Of a DNA stretch of 15,747 nucleotides, positions 8,012 through 14,284 are shown in pieces (position 1 is the first letter of the stretch; the number at the start of each line of letters is the position of its first letter). The stretch is from Firmicutes bacterium UBA1393 (GTDB taxonomy: Bacteria; Bacillota; DTU025). Location of the stretch: assembly GCA_002305255.1 (NCBI GenBank), contig DBQN01000085.1, positions 37,334 to 53,080 of the forward strand, in the 5' to 3' direction. Both the position numbers and the translations under genes were made by a program. The notes beneath the pieces were generated by a model. That model was given only the letters and a program-made list of their open reading frames with translations, did not search any database and was not told the DNA's origin.

Positions 8012-8025
8012 TATGTCCGGACATA
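8012..8025. promoter_or_regulatory. Perfect 14-bp palindrome, candidate operator for the minus-strand operon
   Basis: TATGTCCGGACATA is an exact palindrome about 50 bp upstream of the chosen start of the solute-binding-protein gene. A partial copy of its core (GACCGGAC) sits at 7983-7990, nearer the gene. The position and symmetry fit a dimeric repressor such as the GntR/UTRA regulator encoded in the same operon. The sequence is not the textbook HutC site, so the link is an inference. Confidence 0.4.
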
Positions 8026-8257
8026 GATATTTCATTCGACGCGACAGTGCTGATTCCTTCCAGCATCATAGAAAGTTGGCGGCCATTGACTTGCCGCCGC
8101 GTTCCCCCTGCAAAGCCCCCAATACTGCCCGCGCGGAGAGTGCGTTGGCATGATTACATGTGGGCGAGCAACGGACTCGTTCTCAGAGAACCTATGCCTC
8201 CCACCCCGGCGACAGCACGAGCGCCACATCTGCACTCCCGGGCACCTGACTCACACA

Positions 8258-8277
8258 GGGCCAGGGATCCCAGGCCC
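8258..8277. repeat. 20-bp inverted repeat with one mismatched pair
   Basis: GGGCCAGGGATCCCAGGCCC reads the same on both strands apart from one A/A pair. It has almost no loop, so it is more like a protein-binding dyad than a terminator, and no T-tract follows on either strand. It lies about 130 bp upstream of the helicase gene. No function assigned. Confidence 0.5.
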
Positions 8278-8361
8278 AGCAGGCATTGGAAAGATCTTGT
8301 CGAATCCCCACGGTGGGCCAGGTAGGCGACTCTCAACGACCTTGTAGAGGATCCGACCGGC

Positions 8362-8376
8362 GGCGCATCCTGCGCC
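8362..8376 (+). other. Small hairpin in the helicase gene leader
   Basis: GGCGCA-TCC-TGCGCC forms a six-bp GC stem with a three-base loop, ending 13 bases before the GAGAGGTG ribosome site of the helicase gene. If transcribed it could stabilise the leader or modulate translation. It lacks a T-tract, so it is not an intrinsic terminator. Confidence 0.35.
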
Positions 8377-8406
8377 AACCCCCTGATACGAGAGGTGAAA
8401 CCCTGA

Positions 8407-10269
8407 ATGCAGCTTTATCAGGGCATGAGCAGTCAGTTCATAGACCTTGTGAAGGAGAACCGAGTCGAGTACGTTCTCGAATCAGGCTTCAAACAGCAGA
8501 TGGGATACGCCCCATCGCCCTCTGAGGTCAGATCGTGGAAGCACTCGCTTCGCGAGATGGCGAACACGCTGGTCGACACCGGACTGCGCGATGTCGGCAC
8601 CATTGTCGAGTTCCGGCTGCCTCAAACCAGTCGGCGCCTTGACGTGATGCTCATGGCTGAGGATCACGCCGGCACTGACAATGCAGTGATCATCGAGCTG
8701 AAGCAATGGGAGACTGTACGAGCCACCGACATCGAGGACACAGTGGCGGTGGGGCCTGCATATCACCTACATCCTTCGCGCCAGGCCGGCAACTACGCAC
8801 AATATCTTAGAGACTGCCATACTGCCTTCTATGCCTCGTCTGACAACCCCCGCCCTATTGACCTGTATGCCTGCAGTTTCCTGCACAACGCCAGGCAGGA
8901 GATGGTCGGGGAGTTGTTACTTTCACAGTACTCCGACACCTTGGCGGAATACCCACTCTTCACAGGCGATAAGCGTGACGAACTTGACAGGTTCCTGCTC
9001 GAGCATCTCTCAGGAGGCAACGGCGACCAGCTCCTCGGCAAGGTGCTGAAGAGCAGGTACCGCCCAAGCAAAAAACTGCTCGAGAACACGGCACGGATAA
9101 TACAGGGCAACCCTGTCTTCACTCTCCTAGACGAACAGCAGCTCGTGTTCAACGTCGTGGTCTCCAAAGTAAAGCAGCTGAAGAATACGACCGACAAGTC
9201 CGTTGTGGTCATCACCGGCGGACCGGGAACCGGGAAGAGTGTCATCGCAGTTCGCCTGCTGGCGGCTCTGGCCTCAGAGAACACCAATGTAGTGCACTGC
9301 ACCGGTTCGGCGGCGTTCACCACAAACCTGCGGGCCCAGGTTGGAGGACGGTCGTCTGCGCTGTTCAAGTATTTCAACTCATTCCGCGACACCGGCTACA
9401 ACGACATCGACGTGCTCATCGCCGATGAGGCTCACCGCATCCGATCCACCAGCAACGACAGGTACACGCGCAAGTCTGAACGGAGCAACAAGCCCCAGGT
9501 GGAAGAGCTCATCGACGCCGCCCGGGTCAGCGTCTTCCTGTTGGACGACAATCAGGTCGTGCGCCCTGCCGAAATCGGCACGCCCGCCCTCATCGAGGAG
9601 GCGGCCCTCAGGCGCGGGATCAAGGCCATGAAGTTCAACCTCAATGCGCAGTTCCGGTGTTCAGGCTCTGACGCCTACATAGACTGGCTCGACCACGTCT
9701 TCGGCCTTGGGGGACGTAACGACACATCGTGGTTCACCGAGAAGGATTACGGGTTCAAGATAGTCTCCTCCCCGGACGAGCTGGAGCAGGCGATCTTGGC
9801 CCGAGCGGCTCAGGGCAACACCGCCCGCCTGGTAGCCGGGTTCTGCTGGCCGTGGTCAGACCCCCTATCCGACGGCTCGCTCGTGGCGGATGTGACCATC
9901 GGCGACTGGGCACGGCCGTGGAATCGCAAGCGCGTGGGCTCCCCGGCTCCGAAGTACGACCCGTACACCATCTGGGCAACCAGGCCAGAAGGCCTCGACC
10001 AGGTGGGCTGCATCTACTCCGCCCAGGGGTTCGAATTCGATTACTGCGGCGTCATATTCGGGAACGATCTAGTATGGGACGAAACCATCTCCGCGTGGAG
10101 AGGCATCAACTCCAACAGCCACGACACTGTGGTGAAGCGCTCACACGACTTCACCCGGCTGATGCAGCATACCTACAGGGTGCTCATGTCGCGCGGGATG
10201 AAGGGCACGTATGTTTACTTTCTCGATGGCGCTACGCGCCGGCATTTTGAGGAGGCATTGGCCAAGTGA
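8407..10269 (+). CDS. PD-(D/E)XK nuclease-like domain fused to DUF2075 (Schlafen group 3-type) helicase
   Basis: A 620-residue protein. The N-terminal ~240 residues contain a restriction-endonuclease-like motif: D79 in RRLDVML and E97-x-K99 in IIELKQW. Residues about 260-610 form an SF1-like DUF2075 helicase: Walker A GGPGTGKS (about 271-278), Walker B LIADEAHR (DEAH at 340-343), motif III LLDDNQ (about 378-383), NAQFR (413-417), motif V-like SAQGFEFDYCGV (about 538-549) and motif VI-like YRVLMSRGMKGTY near 590-602. All motor motifs are intact. The start ATG has GAGAGGTG nine bases upstream. The downstream MazG gene overlaps its stop by 4 bp (GTGA), so the two are co-translated. Inferred role: nucleic-acid sensing and cleavage, probably antiviral defence. 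DNA repair is the main alternative. The exact family name of the N-terminal domain is uncertain. Confidence 0.88.
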   Translation: MQLYQGMSSQFIDLVKENRVEYVLESGFKQQMGYAPSPSEVRSWKHSLREMANTLVDTGLRDVGTIVEFRLPQTSRRLDVMLMAEDHAGTDNAVIIELKQWETVRATDIEDTVAVGPAYHLHPSRQAGNYAQYLRDCHTAFYASSDNPRPIDLYACSFLHNARQEMVGELLLSQYSDTLAEYPLFTGDKRDELDRFLLEHLSGGNGDQLLGKVLKSRYRPSKKLLENTARIIQGNPVFTLLDEQQLVFNVVVSKVKQLKNTTDKSVVVITGGPGTGKSVIAVRLLAALASENTNVVHCTGSAAFTTNLRAQVGGRSSALFKYFNSFRDTGYNDIDVLIADEAHRIRSTSNDRYTRKSERSNKPQVEELIDAARVSVFLLDDNQVVRPAEIGTPALIEEAALRRGIKAMKFNLNAQFRCSGSDAYIDWLDHVFGLGGRNDTSWFTEKDYGFKIVSSPDELEQAILARAAQGNTARLVAGFCWPWSDPLSDGSLVADVTIGDWARPWNRKRVGSPAPKYDPYTIWATRPEGLDQVGCIYSAQGFEFDYCGVIFGNDLVWDETISAWRGINSNSHDTVVKRSHDFTRLMQHTYRVLMSRGMKGTYVYFLDGATRRHFEEALAK

Positions 10270-10634
10270 CGCACGAACCTACAGCGACCACACCCCGCTC
10301 CAGGCTGGTGGAGCAGATCCTTGCCTTCCGCGATGAGCGGGATTGGAGCCAGTTCCACACGCCCAAGAACCTCGCTGCCGCGTTAGTCGTCGAGGCCAGT
10401 GAACTGCTCGCGCTCTTCCAGTGGACCCGTGATTCCGAGATGGACGCGAGATGCACTGAGAAACGCGAGGAGATCGAACACGAGATGGCTGACGTGTACA
10501 TATACTTGCTGTTGTTGGCGCATTCCCTAGGGATCGACCTCGACGCCGCGGGCGAGAAGAAGATGAACCTCAACGCCGAACACTACCCGGTGGAGAAAGC
10601 GAAGGGAAACGCCAAGAAGTATCAGGAGCTGTAG
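10266..10634 (+). CDS. MazG-family nucleotide pyrophosphohydrolase, DCTPP1/RS21-C6-like
   Basis: A 122-residue all-alpha NTP pyrophosphohydrolase that would convert (d)NTP to (d)NMP and pyrophosphate. It has the magnesium-binding pattern of the family: E43-x-x-E46 in VVEASELLALFQW and E73-x-x-D76 in EHEMADVYIY. It also has the KMNLNAEHYPVEKAKGNAKKY tail resembling the K-x-x-x-N...Y-P-x motif. FHTPKNLAAALVVEASELLALFQW-type spacing is closest to small dCTP pyrophosphatases (DCTPP1). The start is GTG at 10266, overlapping the helicase stop in GTGA, which is strong evidence for one functional unit. Possible roles are clearing modified nucleotides (house-cleaning) or depleting dNTPs during infection. 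The operon link with a nuclease-helicase favours the latter, but this is inference. Confidence 0.92.
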   Translation: MTHEPTATTPRSRLVEQILAFRDERDWSQFHTPKNLAAALVVEASELLALFQWTRDSEMDARCTEKREEIEHEMADVYIYLLLLAHSLGIDLDAAGEKKMNLNAEHYPVEKAKGNAKKYQEL

Positions 10635-10650
10635 GCCAGCCGGTCGCGTA

Positions 10651-10666
10651 TCCTTCACCAGAAGGA
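10651..10666 (+). other. Hairpin downstream of the MazG gene
   Basis: TCCTTC-ACCA-GAAGGA gives a perfect six-bp stem 16 bp after the MazG stop codon. There is no following T-run. It may act with the second hairpin at 10688-10702 in ending transcription or protecting the mRNA end. Confidence 0.35.
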
Positions 10667-10687
10667 ACCTGGCGTCCGATGCCTAAT

Positions 10688-10712
10688 TCCCACGAAGTGG
10701 GATGTTGTCTTG
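10688..10712 (+). terminator. Weak intrinsic terminator after the helicase-MazG pair
   Basis: TCCCAC-GAA-GTGGGA forms a six-bp stem with a GAA loop (10688-10702), followed by the moderately T-rich TGTTGTCTTG. It sits between the MazG stop and the msrC start, where a transcription unit boundary is expected. The T-tract is interrupted, so termination may be partial. Confidence 0.45.
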
Positions 10713-10760
10713 CCCCCCCGCCGCAACCCCAGGCAATAAAGCGGAACGGAGACATGTCGC

Positions 10761-11270
10761 ATGAAGGACTTGAATCAATGGCTTACTGACGCTCAGGCTG
10801 ACCCTGGCGACAAGCCTCAGCTATACCGCCTTCTCAAGGAGGCATTGCTCGCCCTGGTAGACGGGGTGAGTCAGCCGATACCGAACCTCGCTAACGCCTC
10901 AGCGCTGCTATGGCAGAGCCTGCCCGATATCAACTGGGCCGGGTTCTACCTCATGCAAGACGGGCAGCTGCTCCTGGGACCTTTCCAGGGTAGGCCCGCC
11001 TGCGTGTACATCGCGGTGGGCAAAGGCGTGTGCGGCACTGCCGTCAAGGAGAATCGAACCGTGCTCGTAGACGACGTACACAAGTTCCCAGGGCACATCG
11101 CCTGCGACGCCGCGTCCAACTCCGAGATCGTAATCCCCATCCATGACGGTGAGAGAATCGTCGGCGTGCTGGATATCGACAGCCCTGTTCCGTCGCGGTT
11201 CGACGACGAAGACCAGGCGGGCCTCGAGGCCATCGTGGAAGTCCTGGAACGCGCCTGCGCGTGGGGCTAA
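10761..11270 (+). CDS. msrC: Free methionine-(R)-sulfoxide reductase (GAF-domain fRMsr)
   Basis: A 169-residue single-GAF-domain enzyme that reduces free methionine-R-sulfoxide to methionine using thioredoxin-recycled cysteines. The whole protein matches the fRMsr pattern: INWAGFYL, LLGPFQGRPACVYIAVGKGVCG, DVHKFPGHIACDAASNSEIVIPI and GVLDIDSPVPSRFDDED. The three expected cysteines are C81, C91 and C115, of which the last is the usual catalytic one. GGAG lies nine bases before the ATG at 10761; an upstream ATG at 10755 opens a frame that stops after 11 codons and is rejected. It is separated from the MazG gene by two hairpins and from the XRE-ImmA gene by 68 bp, so it is probably its own unit, used in oxidative-damage repair in the cytoplasm. 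Confidence 0.93.
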   Translation: MKDLNQWLTDAQADPGDKPQLYRLLKEALLALVDGVSQPIPNLANASALLWQSLPDINWAGFYLMQDGQLLLGPFQGRPACVYIAVGKGVCGTAVKENRTVLVDDVHKFPGHIACDAASNSEIVIPIHDGERIVGVLDIDSPVPSRFDDEDQAGLEAIVEVLERACAWG

Positions 11271-11338
11271 GTTCGCTGGAAGATTCGGCGCAGGCCAATG
11301 CTCCACTGGGCACCATCCCATGAGAAAGGGGCAGACGC

Positions 11339-12499
11339 ATGAGTAAGGTCGCAATCAGCGACAATGTGCTTCGTTGGGCAATGAAGAGAGCTGGCCTGGG
11401 AGAAGCGCAGCTTGCGGCTAAGCTTCCCAAGGTCACGGGATGGCTCTCGCATACGGAGCAACCTACTCTCAAACAACTTGAGAAGTTTGCACGCATCACC
11501 AGAACGCCCCTGGGTTACTTGTTCCTTGATGATCCGCCAGCAGAGACCTTGCCGATACCACACTTCCGTACGCTGGATGACGGGCTCCCCAGTGAGCCCA
11601 GTCCCGATCTCCTCGACTCCGTCTATGCCATGCAGCGTCGGCAGGCCTGGCTACGCGAATCCCGGATAGAAAGAGGCTTCGAGAGACTGCCATTCGTAGG
11701 GGCGCTCCAAGTCAACGACAACCCCAAGAAGGTTTCGGAGGCCATGCGTCGCGTACTGAACCTCGCGCGAGACTGGGCCTCCCGGTGCACAACCTGGTCC
11801 GACGCCTTGCGAGTGTTGCGCGAAGCACTGGAGAACGCTGACCTGACAGTCGTTGTCAATGGGGTGGTCGGGAACAACACCCACCGGGGGCTCCGACCAG
11901 AGGAGTTCCGTGGTTTCGTTCTAGTCGATGACTATGCTCCCCTTCTGTTCGTGAACGGCAAAGACGGCAAGGCAGCACAGATGTTCACGCTTGCCCACGA
12001 GCTAGCACATGTCTTCTTCGGAAGCAGTGCTGCCTTCGATCTGCGTGAGATGCAGCCGGCTCAGGATCCAGTAGAGATAGCATGCAATCAGGCGGCGGCT
12101 GAGTTTCTTGTACCTGAGGCCGAGCTCCGAGAGCTGTGGCCCCGTGTGAAGGACGGCGACGAACCGGTTGAACTGATCGCGAGGGCCTTCAAGGTCAGCT
12201 CGATTGTTGCCGCACGTCGGGCTCTCGATCTGAAGCTTCTCACTAGGGATGTGTTCTTCCAGCTGCATGAATCGTACCTACTAGATGAGAAGCGTAGAAA
12301 GGCGGCTGAGCGAGATGGCCGTGGCGACTTCTTCGCCACACAGAACATGCGCGTCGGGAAGCAGTTCGCCCTGGAGTTGGCCGGCGCAGCCTCTGAGGGA
12401 CGCATTCTCTATAGCGAAGCCTACGAGCTAACCGGACTGTACGGTCAGACATTCCATCGATATGTCGACCTTGTCACAGAAGGTGAAGCACGGCCATGA
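11339..12499 (+). CDS. XRE-type HTH and ImmA/IrrE metalloprotease (antitoxin/regulator)
   Basis: A 386-residue protein. The N-terminal ~60 residues resemble an XRE helix-turn-helix (AQLAAKLPKVTGWLSHTEQPTLKQLEKFARITRTPLGYLF). The middle carries an ImmA/IrrE (COG2856-type) zinc protease: HELAH at residues 220-224 inside FTLAHELAHVFFG, followed by the typical CNQAAAEFLVP helix, whose upstream acidic residues may supply the third ligand. The C-terminal third is helical and less recognisable. AAAGGGG lies seven bases before the ATG at 11339. The stop overlaps the start of the PIN-domain gene in ATGA, so the pair is co-translated. In this known XRE-COG2856/PIN arrangement the protein is thought to repress the operon and neutralise the toxin, with the protease releasing control under stress. 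That specific mechanism is not demonstrated here. Confidence 0.9.
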   Translation: MSKVAISDNVLRWAMKRAGLGEAQLAAKLPKVTGWLSHTEQPTLKQLEKFARITRTPLGYLFLDDPPAETLPIPHFRTLDDGLPSEPSPDLLDSVYAMQRRQAWLRESRIERGFERLPFVGALQVNDNPKKVSEAMRRVLNLARDWASRCTTWSDALRVLREALENADLTVVVNGVVGNNTHRGLRPEEFRGFVLVDDYAPLLFVNGKDGKAAQMFTLAHELAHVFFGSSAAFDLREMQPAQDPVEIACNQAAAEFLVPEAELRELWPRVKDGDEPVELIARAFKVSSIVAARRALDLKLLTRDVFFQLHESYLLDEKRRKAAERDGRGDFFATQNMRVGKQFALELAGAASEGRILYSEAYELTGLYGQTFHRYVDLVTEGEARP

Positions 12500-12999
12500 G
12501 CCCTGAGGTCTATGCTCTTGACGCCAACGTCTTCATCGAAGCCTCACGCAGATACTATGCGTTTGACCTTGTCCCGGCGTTCTGGCAATGTCTAGCAAGG
12601 TTTGCTGCCAAGAGGCGCATTGTGAGCGTCGACCGTGTCCGATCGGAGCTGGAGAAAGGGCACGATGAACTATGGGTATGGATACGCGACAACCTGCATG
12701 ACGCGTTCGCGTCTACGGACGATGTTGATGTGATACAGACCTACAAGAGGATCATGGGCTGGGCTCAAGCACAGAATCAGTTCACAGATGCGGCCAAGGC
12801 AGAGTTCGCCGCGGGAGCAGATGCCTGGCTCGTTGCGTACGCCGTGGCTAAGGGTTGCATCATCGTCACACACGAAAGTTACGACAAGAATGTTCGCAGC
12901 AAAGTGAAGATTCCAAATGCATGTGCAGCCTTTGCAGTAGAGTACATTGATACATTCAGCATGCTTCGCCGATTGGGGGGCCTCAACGGCGAACCCTAG
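12496..12999 (+). CDS. DUF4411-family PIN-like putative ribonuclease toxin
   Basis: A 167-residue small protein with PIN-fold features. It opens with YALDANVFIEA, whose D9 is the first acidic metal ligand. E51 lies in RVRSELEKG, D109 in GADAWLVAYA, and IIVTHESY (122-129) closes the core, as in DUF4411 proteins. PIN domains are magnesium-dependent RNases and the usual toxins of VapC-like systems. Its ATG overlaps the stop of the XRE-ImmA gene by 4 bp, giving antitoxin/regulator-first order. All expected acidic residues are present, so it is probably active. The target RNA is unknown. It is the last gene of the plus-strand accessory block. Confidence 0.87.
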   Translation: MSPEVYALDANVFIEASRRYYAFDLVPAFWQCLARFAAKRRIVSVDRVRSELEKGHDELWVWIRDNLHDAFASTDDVDVIQTYKRIMGWAQAQNQFTDAAKAEFAAGADAWLVAYAVAKGCIIVTHESYDKNVRSKVKIPNACAAFAVEYIDTFSMLRRLGGLNGEP

Positions 13000-13059
13000 G
13001 CACTTGCCTGAACGTTCGCTCCCTTCAACAGCAAGCAACCTGCGAGGCGAGGAACGTAT

Positions 13060-13094
13060 TATGAACCGGTACATAATTTATGAACATGTTCATA
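13060..13094. repeat. Two tandem palindromes with shared TATGAAC half-sites
   Basis: TATGAACCGGTACATA (13060-13075) is palindromic except for one A/A pair. TATGAACATGTTCATA (13079-13094) is a perfect 16-bp palindrome. Both begin with TATGAAC, and their centres are 19 bp apart, so they also form a direct repeat. Such spacing is typical of adjacent protein-binding sites, but no ordinary gene promoter is expected between convergent genes. Confidence 0.5.
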
Positions 13095-13127
13095 TTGCAT
13101 GATATCCGCTGACCATTGAAACGCTAT

Positions 13128-13153
13128 ACAGCCCCCACGCAGGTGGGGGCTGT
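13128..13153. terminator. Bidirectional hairpin terminator
   Basis: ACAGCCCCCAC-GCAG-GTGGGGGCTGT is an 11-bp perfect stem with a four-base loop, placed between the convergent PIN toxin gene and sugar-binding-protein gene. No clean T-run follows on the plus strand (CTGACTCT). The minus side is only mildly T-rich (ATAGCGTTTCAAT). Stem strength and position make termination of both operons likely. Confidence 0.7.
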
Positions 13154-13227
13154 CTGACTCTCACGCCTTGTTGGCTCGCCAGATGATCCTCAGAGGTCCT
13201 GGCCTGCCTCTCCTGAGCTCTGCCTGA

Positions 13228-14208
13228 CTAGAACACCGACTCAGGCGTGTAGTACTCCTTTGCGTTCTCCCTGGTGATGAGCTCCGCCGCAAGGATGATC
13301 TTCGATGGGATCTGCGCCTGATAGAAGCCGTCGAGCTTCTCACCGCGCATCGCCTTGACGGCCATGCTTATGCCGGTGGCAATCATCGAAGGCGGATAGG
13401 TCACATCGGCGCGCACGAGCGGGTCACCATCGATGATCATCTTGATGATGTCCTTGGAGCCGGCACCGCCGAGCAGGATCTTGATGTCTTTGCGCCCCGA
13501 CTCCTTGTATGCCTGCAGCACGCCTTTCAACACATCGTCATCCTGCGCCCACACGGCGTCGATCTGCTTATACTTCTGCAGGTAGTTCTCCATGATCTCT
13601 AAGCCCTTCTGCGTGGACCAGTGCGCAGGCTGCGAGTCGAGGATCTCGATCCCCGGGTAATCCTTCATCACTTCCTTGAAGGCTTCGACGCGCTCGGTGT
13701 TGATGACACATGGGATACCCTCGAGCACAACGATCTTGCCCTTGCCGCCCAGTTCCCTGGCAAGCCACTGTGCGCTGACTCTCCCGAGGCCGGGGTTGTC
13801 GCCTGCGACATACACATCCTCCACTGGCTTGGTGAGGCCGCGATCGACTGACACTATGTAAATCCCCTTCTTGCTGGCCTCCTCCACCACAGGAGTGAGC
13901 GGCGCGGAGTCATGCGCCAGCACCACGAGGGCGTCAATCCCCTTCACCATCAGGTCTTCGATCTGTCCAACCTGCTGCGAAGCGGAATCGGCAGTCACGA
14001 GATGGAAGGTCACGTTCTTGTCGATCTTCTGCCAGTCTGCAATGGCAAGCTTGGCGTACCAGACTACTCCGCCTGTCCAGCCGTGGTCGGCCGTGGGGAT
14101 CGACACTCCGATCCTGATCTGGGCCGGCGCGGCGGCATCGGCGAGGCTGCAGCATGCGAGCATGGCCATGAGCAGGGTAAACCCGATGACTCTGTTGATG
14201 CGCGTCAT
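13228..14208 (-). CDS. Periplasmic sugar-binding protein (RbsB-like, Peripla_BP_4 type)
   Basis: A 326-residue binding protein of the ribose/galactose type (CUT2 family). A Sec signal peptide (about residues 1-26, FTLLMAMLACCSLADA) ends in an A-x-A site. The two cysteines do not sit in a good lipobox, so it is probably soluble. The mature chain starts IRIGVSIPTADHGWTGGV, typical of RbsB-like proteins. It continues with QVGQIEDLMVKGIDALVVLAHDS, YIVSVDRG, GDNPGLGRVSAQWLA, a GKIVVLEG strand and VWAQDDDVLKGVLQA, covering both lobes. GGAGGG lies eight bases upstream of the ATG at 14208. It is last in the operon, 76 bp after the permease gene. The precise sugar cannot be determined. Confidence 0.94.
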   Translation of the reverse strand: MTRINRVIGFTLLMAMLACCSLADAAAPAQIRIGVSIPTADHGWTGGVVWYAKLAIADWQKIDKNVTFHLVTADSASQQVGQIEDLMVKGIDALVVLAHDSAPLTPVVEEASKKGIYIVSVDRGLTKPVEDVYVAGDNPGLGRVSAQWLARELGGKGKIVVLEGIPCVINTERVEAFKEVMKDYPGIEILDSQPAHWSTQKGLEIMENYLQKYKQIDAVWAQDDDVLKGVLQAYKESGRKDIKILLGGAGSKDIIKMIIDGDPLVRADVTYPPSMIATGISMAVKAMRGEKLDGFYQAQIPSKIILAAELITRENAKEYYTPESVF

Positions 14209-14284
14209 TCTTGCATCCCTCCAAATTGATTATGGGTTAGGCTAAGCAGGCAAGAGAGCAATGCCCACCTCCTCACCTGCACTC

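Larger units (their letters stand above)
7960..8406. other. Divergent intergenic region rich in inverted repeats
   Basis: About 450 bp between the start of the minus-strand transport operon and the plus-strand helicase gene. I see no credible coding frame, tRNA or recognisable riboswitch. It contains several dyads: a perfect palindrome at 8012-8025, a GGCGGC/GCCGCC stem at 8078-8098, a near-perfect 20-bp inverted repeat at 8258-8277, CCCAC-G-GTGGG at 8307-8317, and GGCGCA-TCC-TGCGCC at 8362-8376 just upstream of the helicase ribosome site (GAGAGGTG, 8390-8397). It must hold promoters for both directions, but no -35/-10 pair is good enough to call. Confidence 0.6.
13000..13227. other. Convergent intergenic region with operator-like dyads and a terminator
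   Basis: This 228-bp gap separates two convergent genes (the PIN toxin and the sugar-binding protein). It is locally AT-rich around 13053-13127, unlike the surroundings. It contains two tandem dyads (13060-13075 and 13079-13094), a possible 13-codon ORF (13061-13102) with an upstream GAGG, and the strong hairpin at 13128-13153. The last 70 bases show nothing notable. Confidence 0.55.

Noticed and set aside
7981..8406. Riboswitch, tRNA or small protein gene in the long intergenic region
   Set aside because: No conserved riboswitch core or tRNA cloverleaf was recognised, and the short frames there have no ribosome site or familiar sequence.
8829..9392. 187-codon minus-strand frame inside the helicase gene
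   Set aside because: Antisense to the nuclease-helicase coding sequence, Ser/Arg-rich and without motifs.
13079..13094. LexA/SOS box (GAAC...GTTC)
   Set aside because: The half-sites are separated by two bases rather than the four of the Gram-positive LexA consensus, and no damage-response gene follows.
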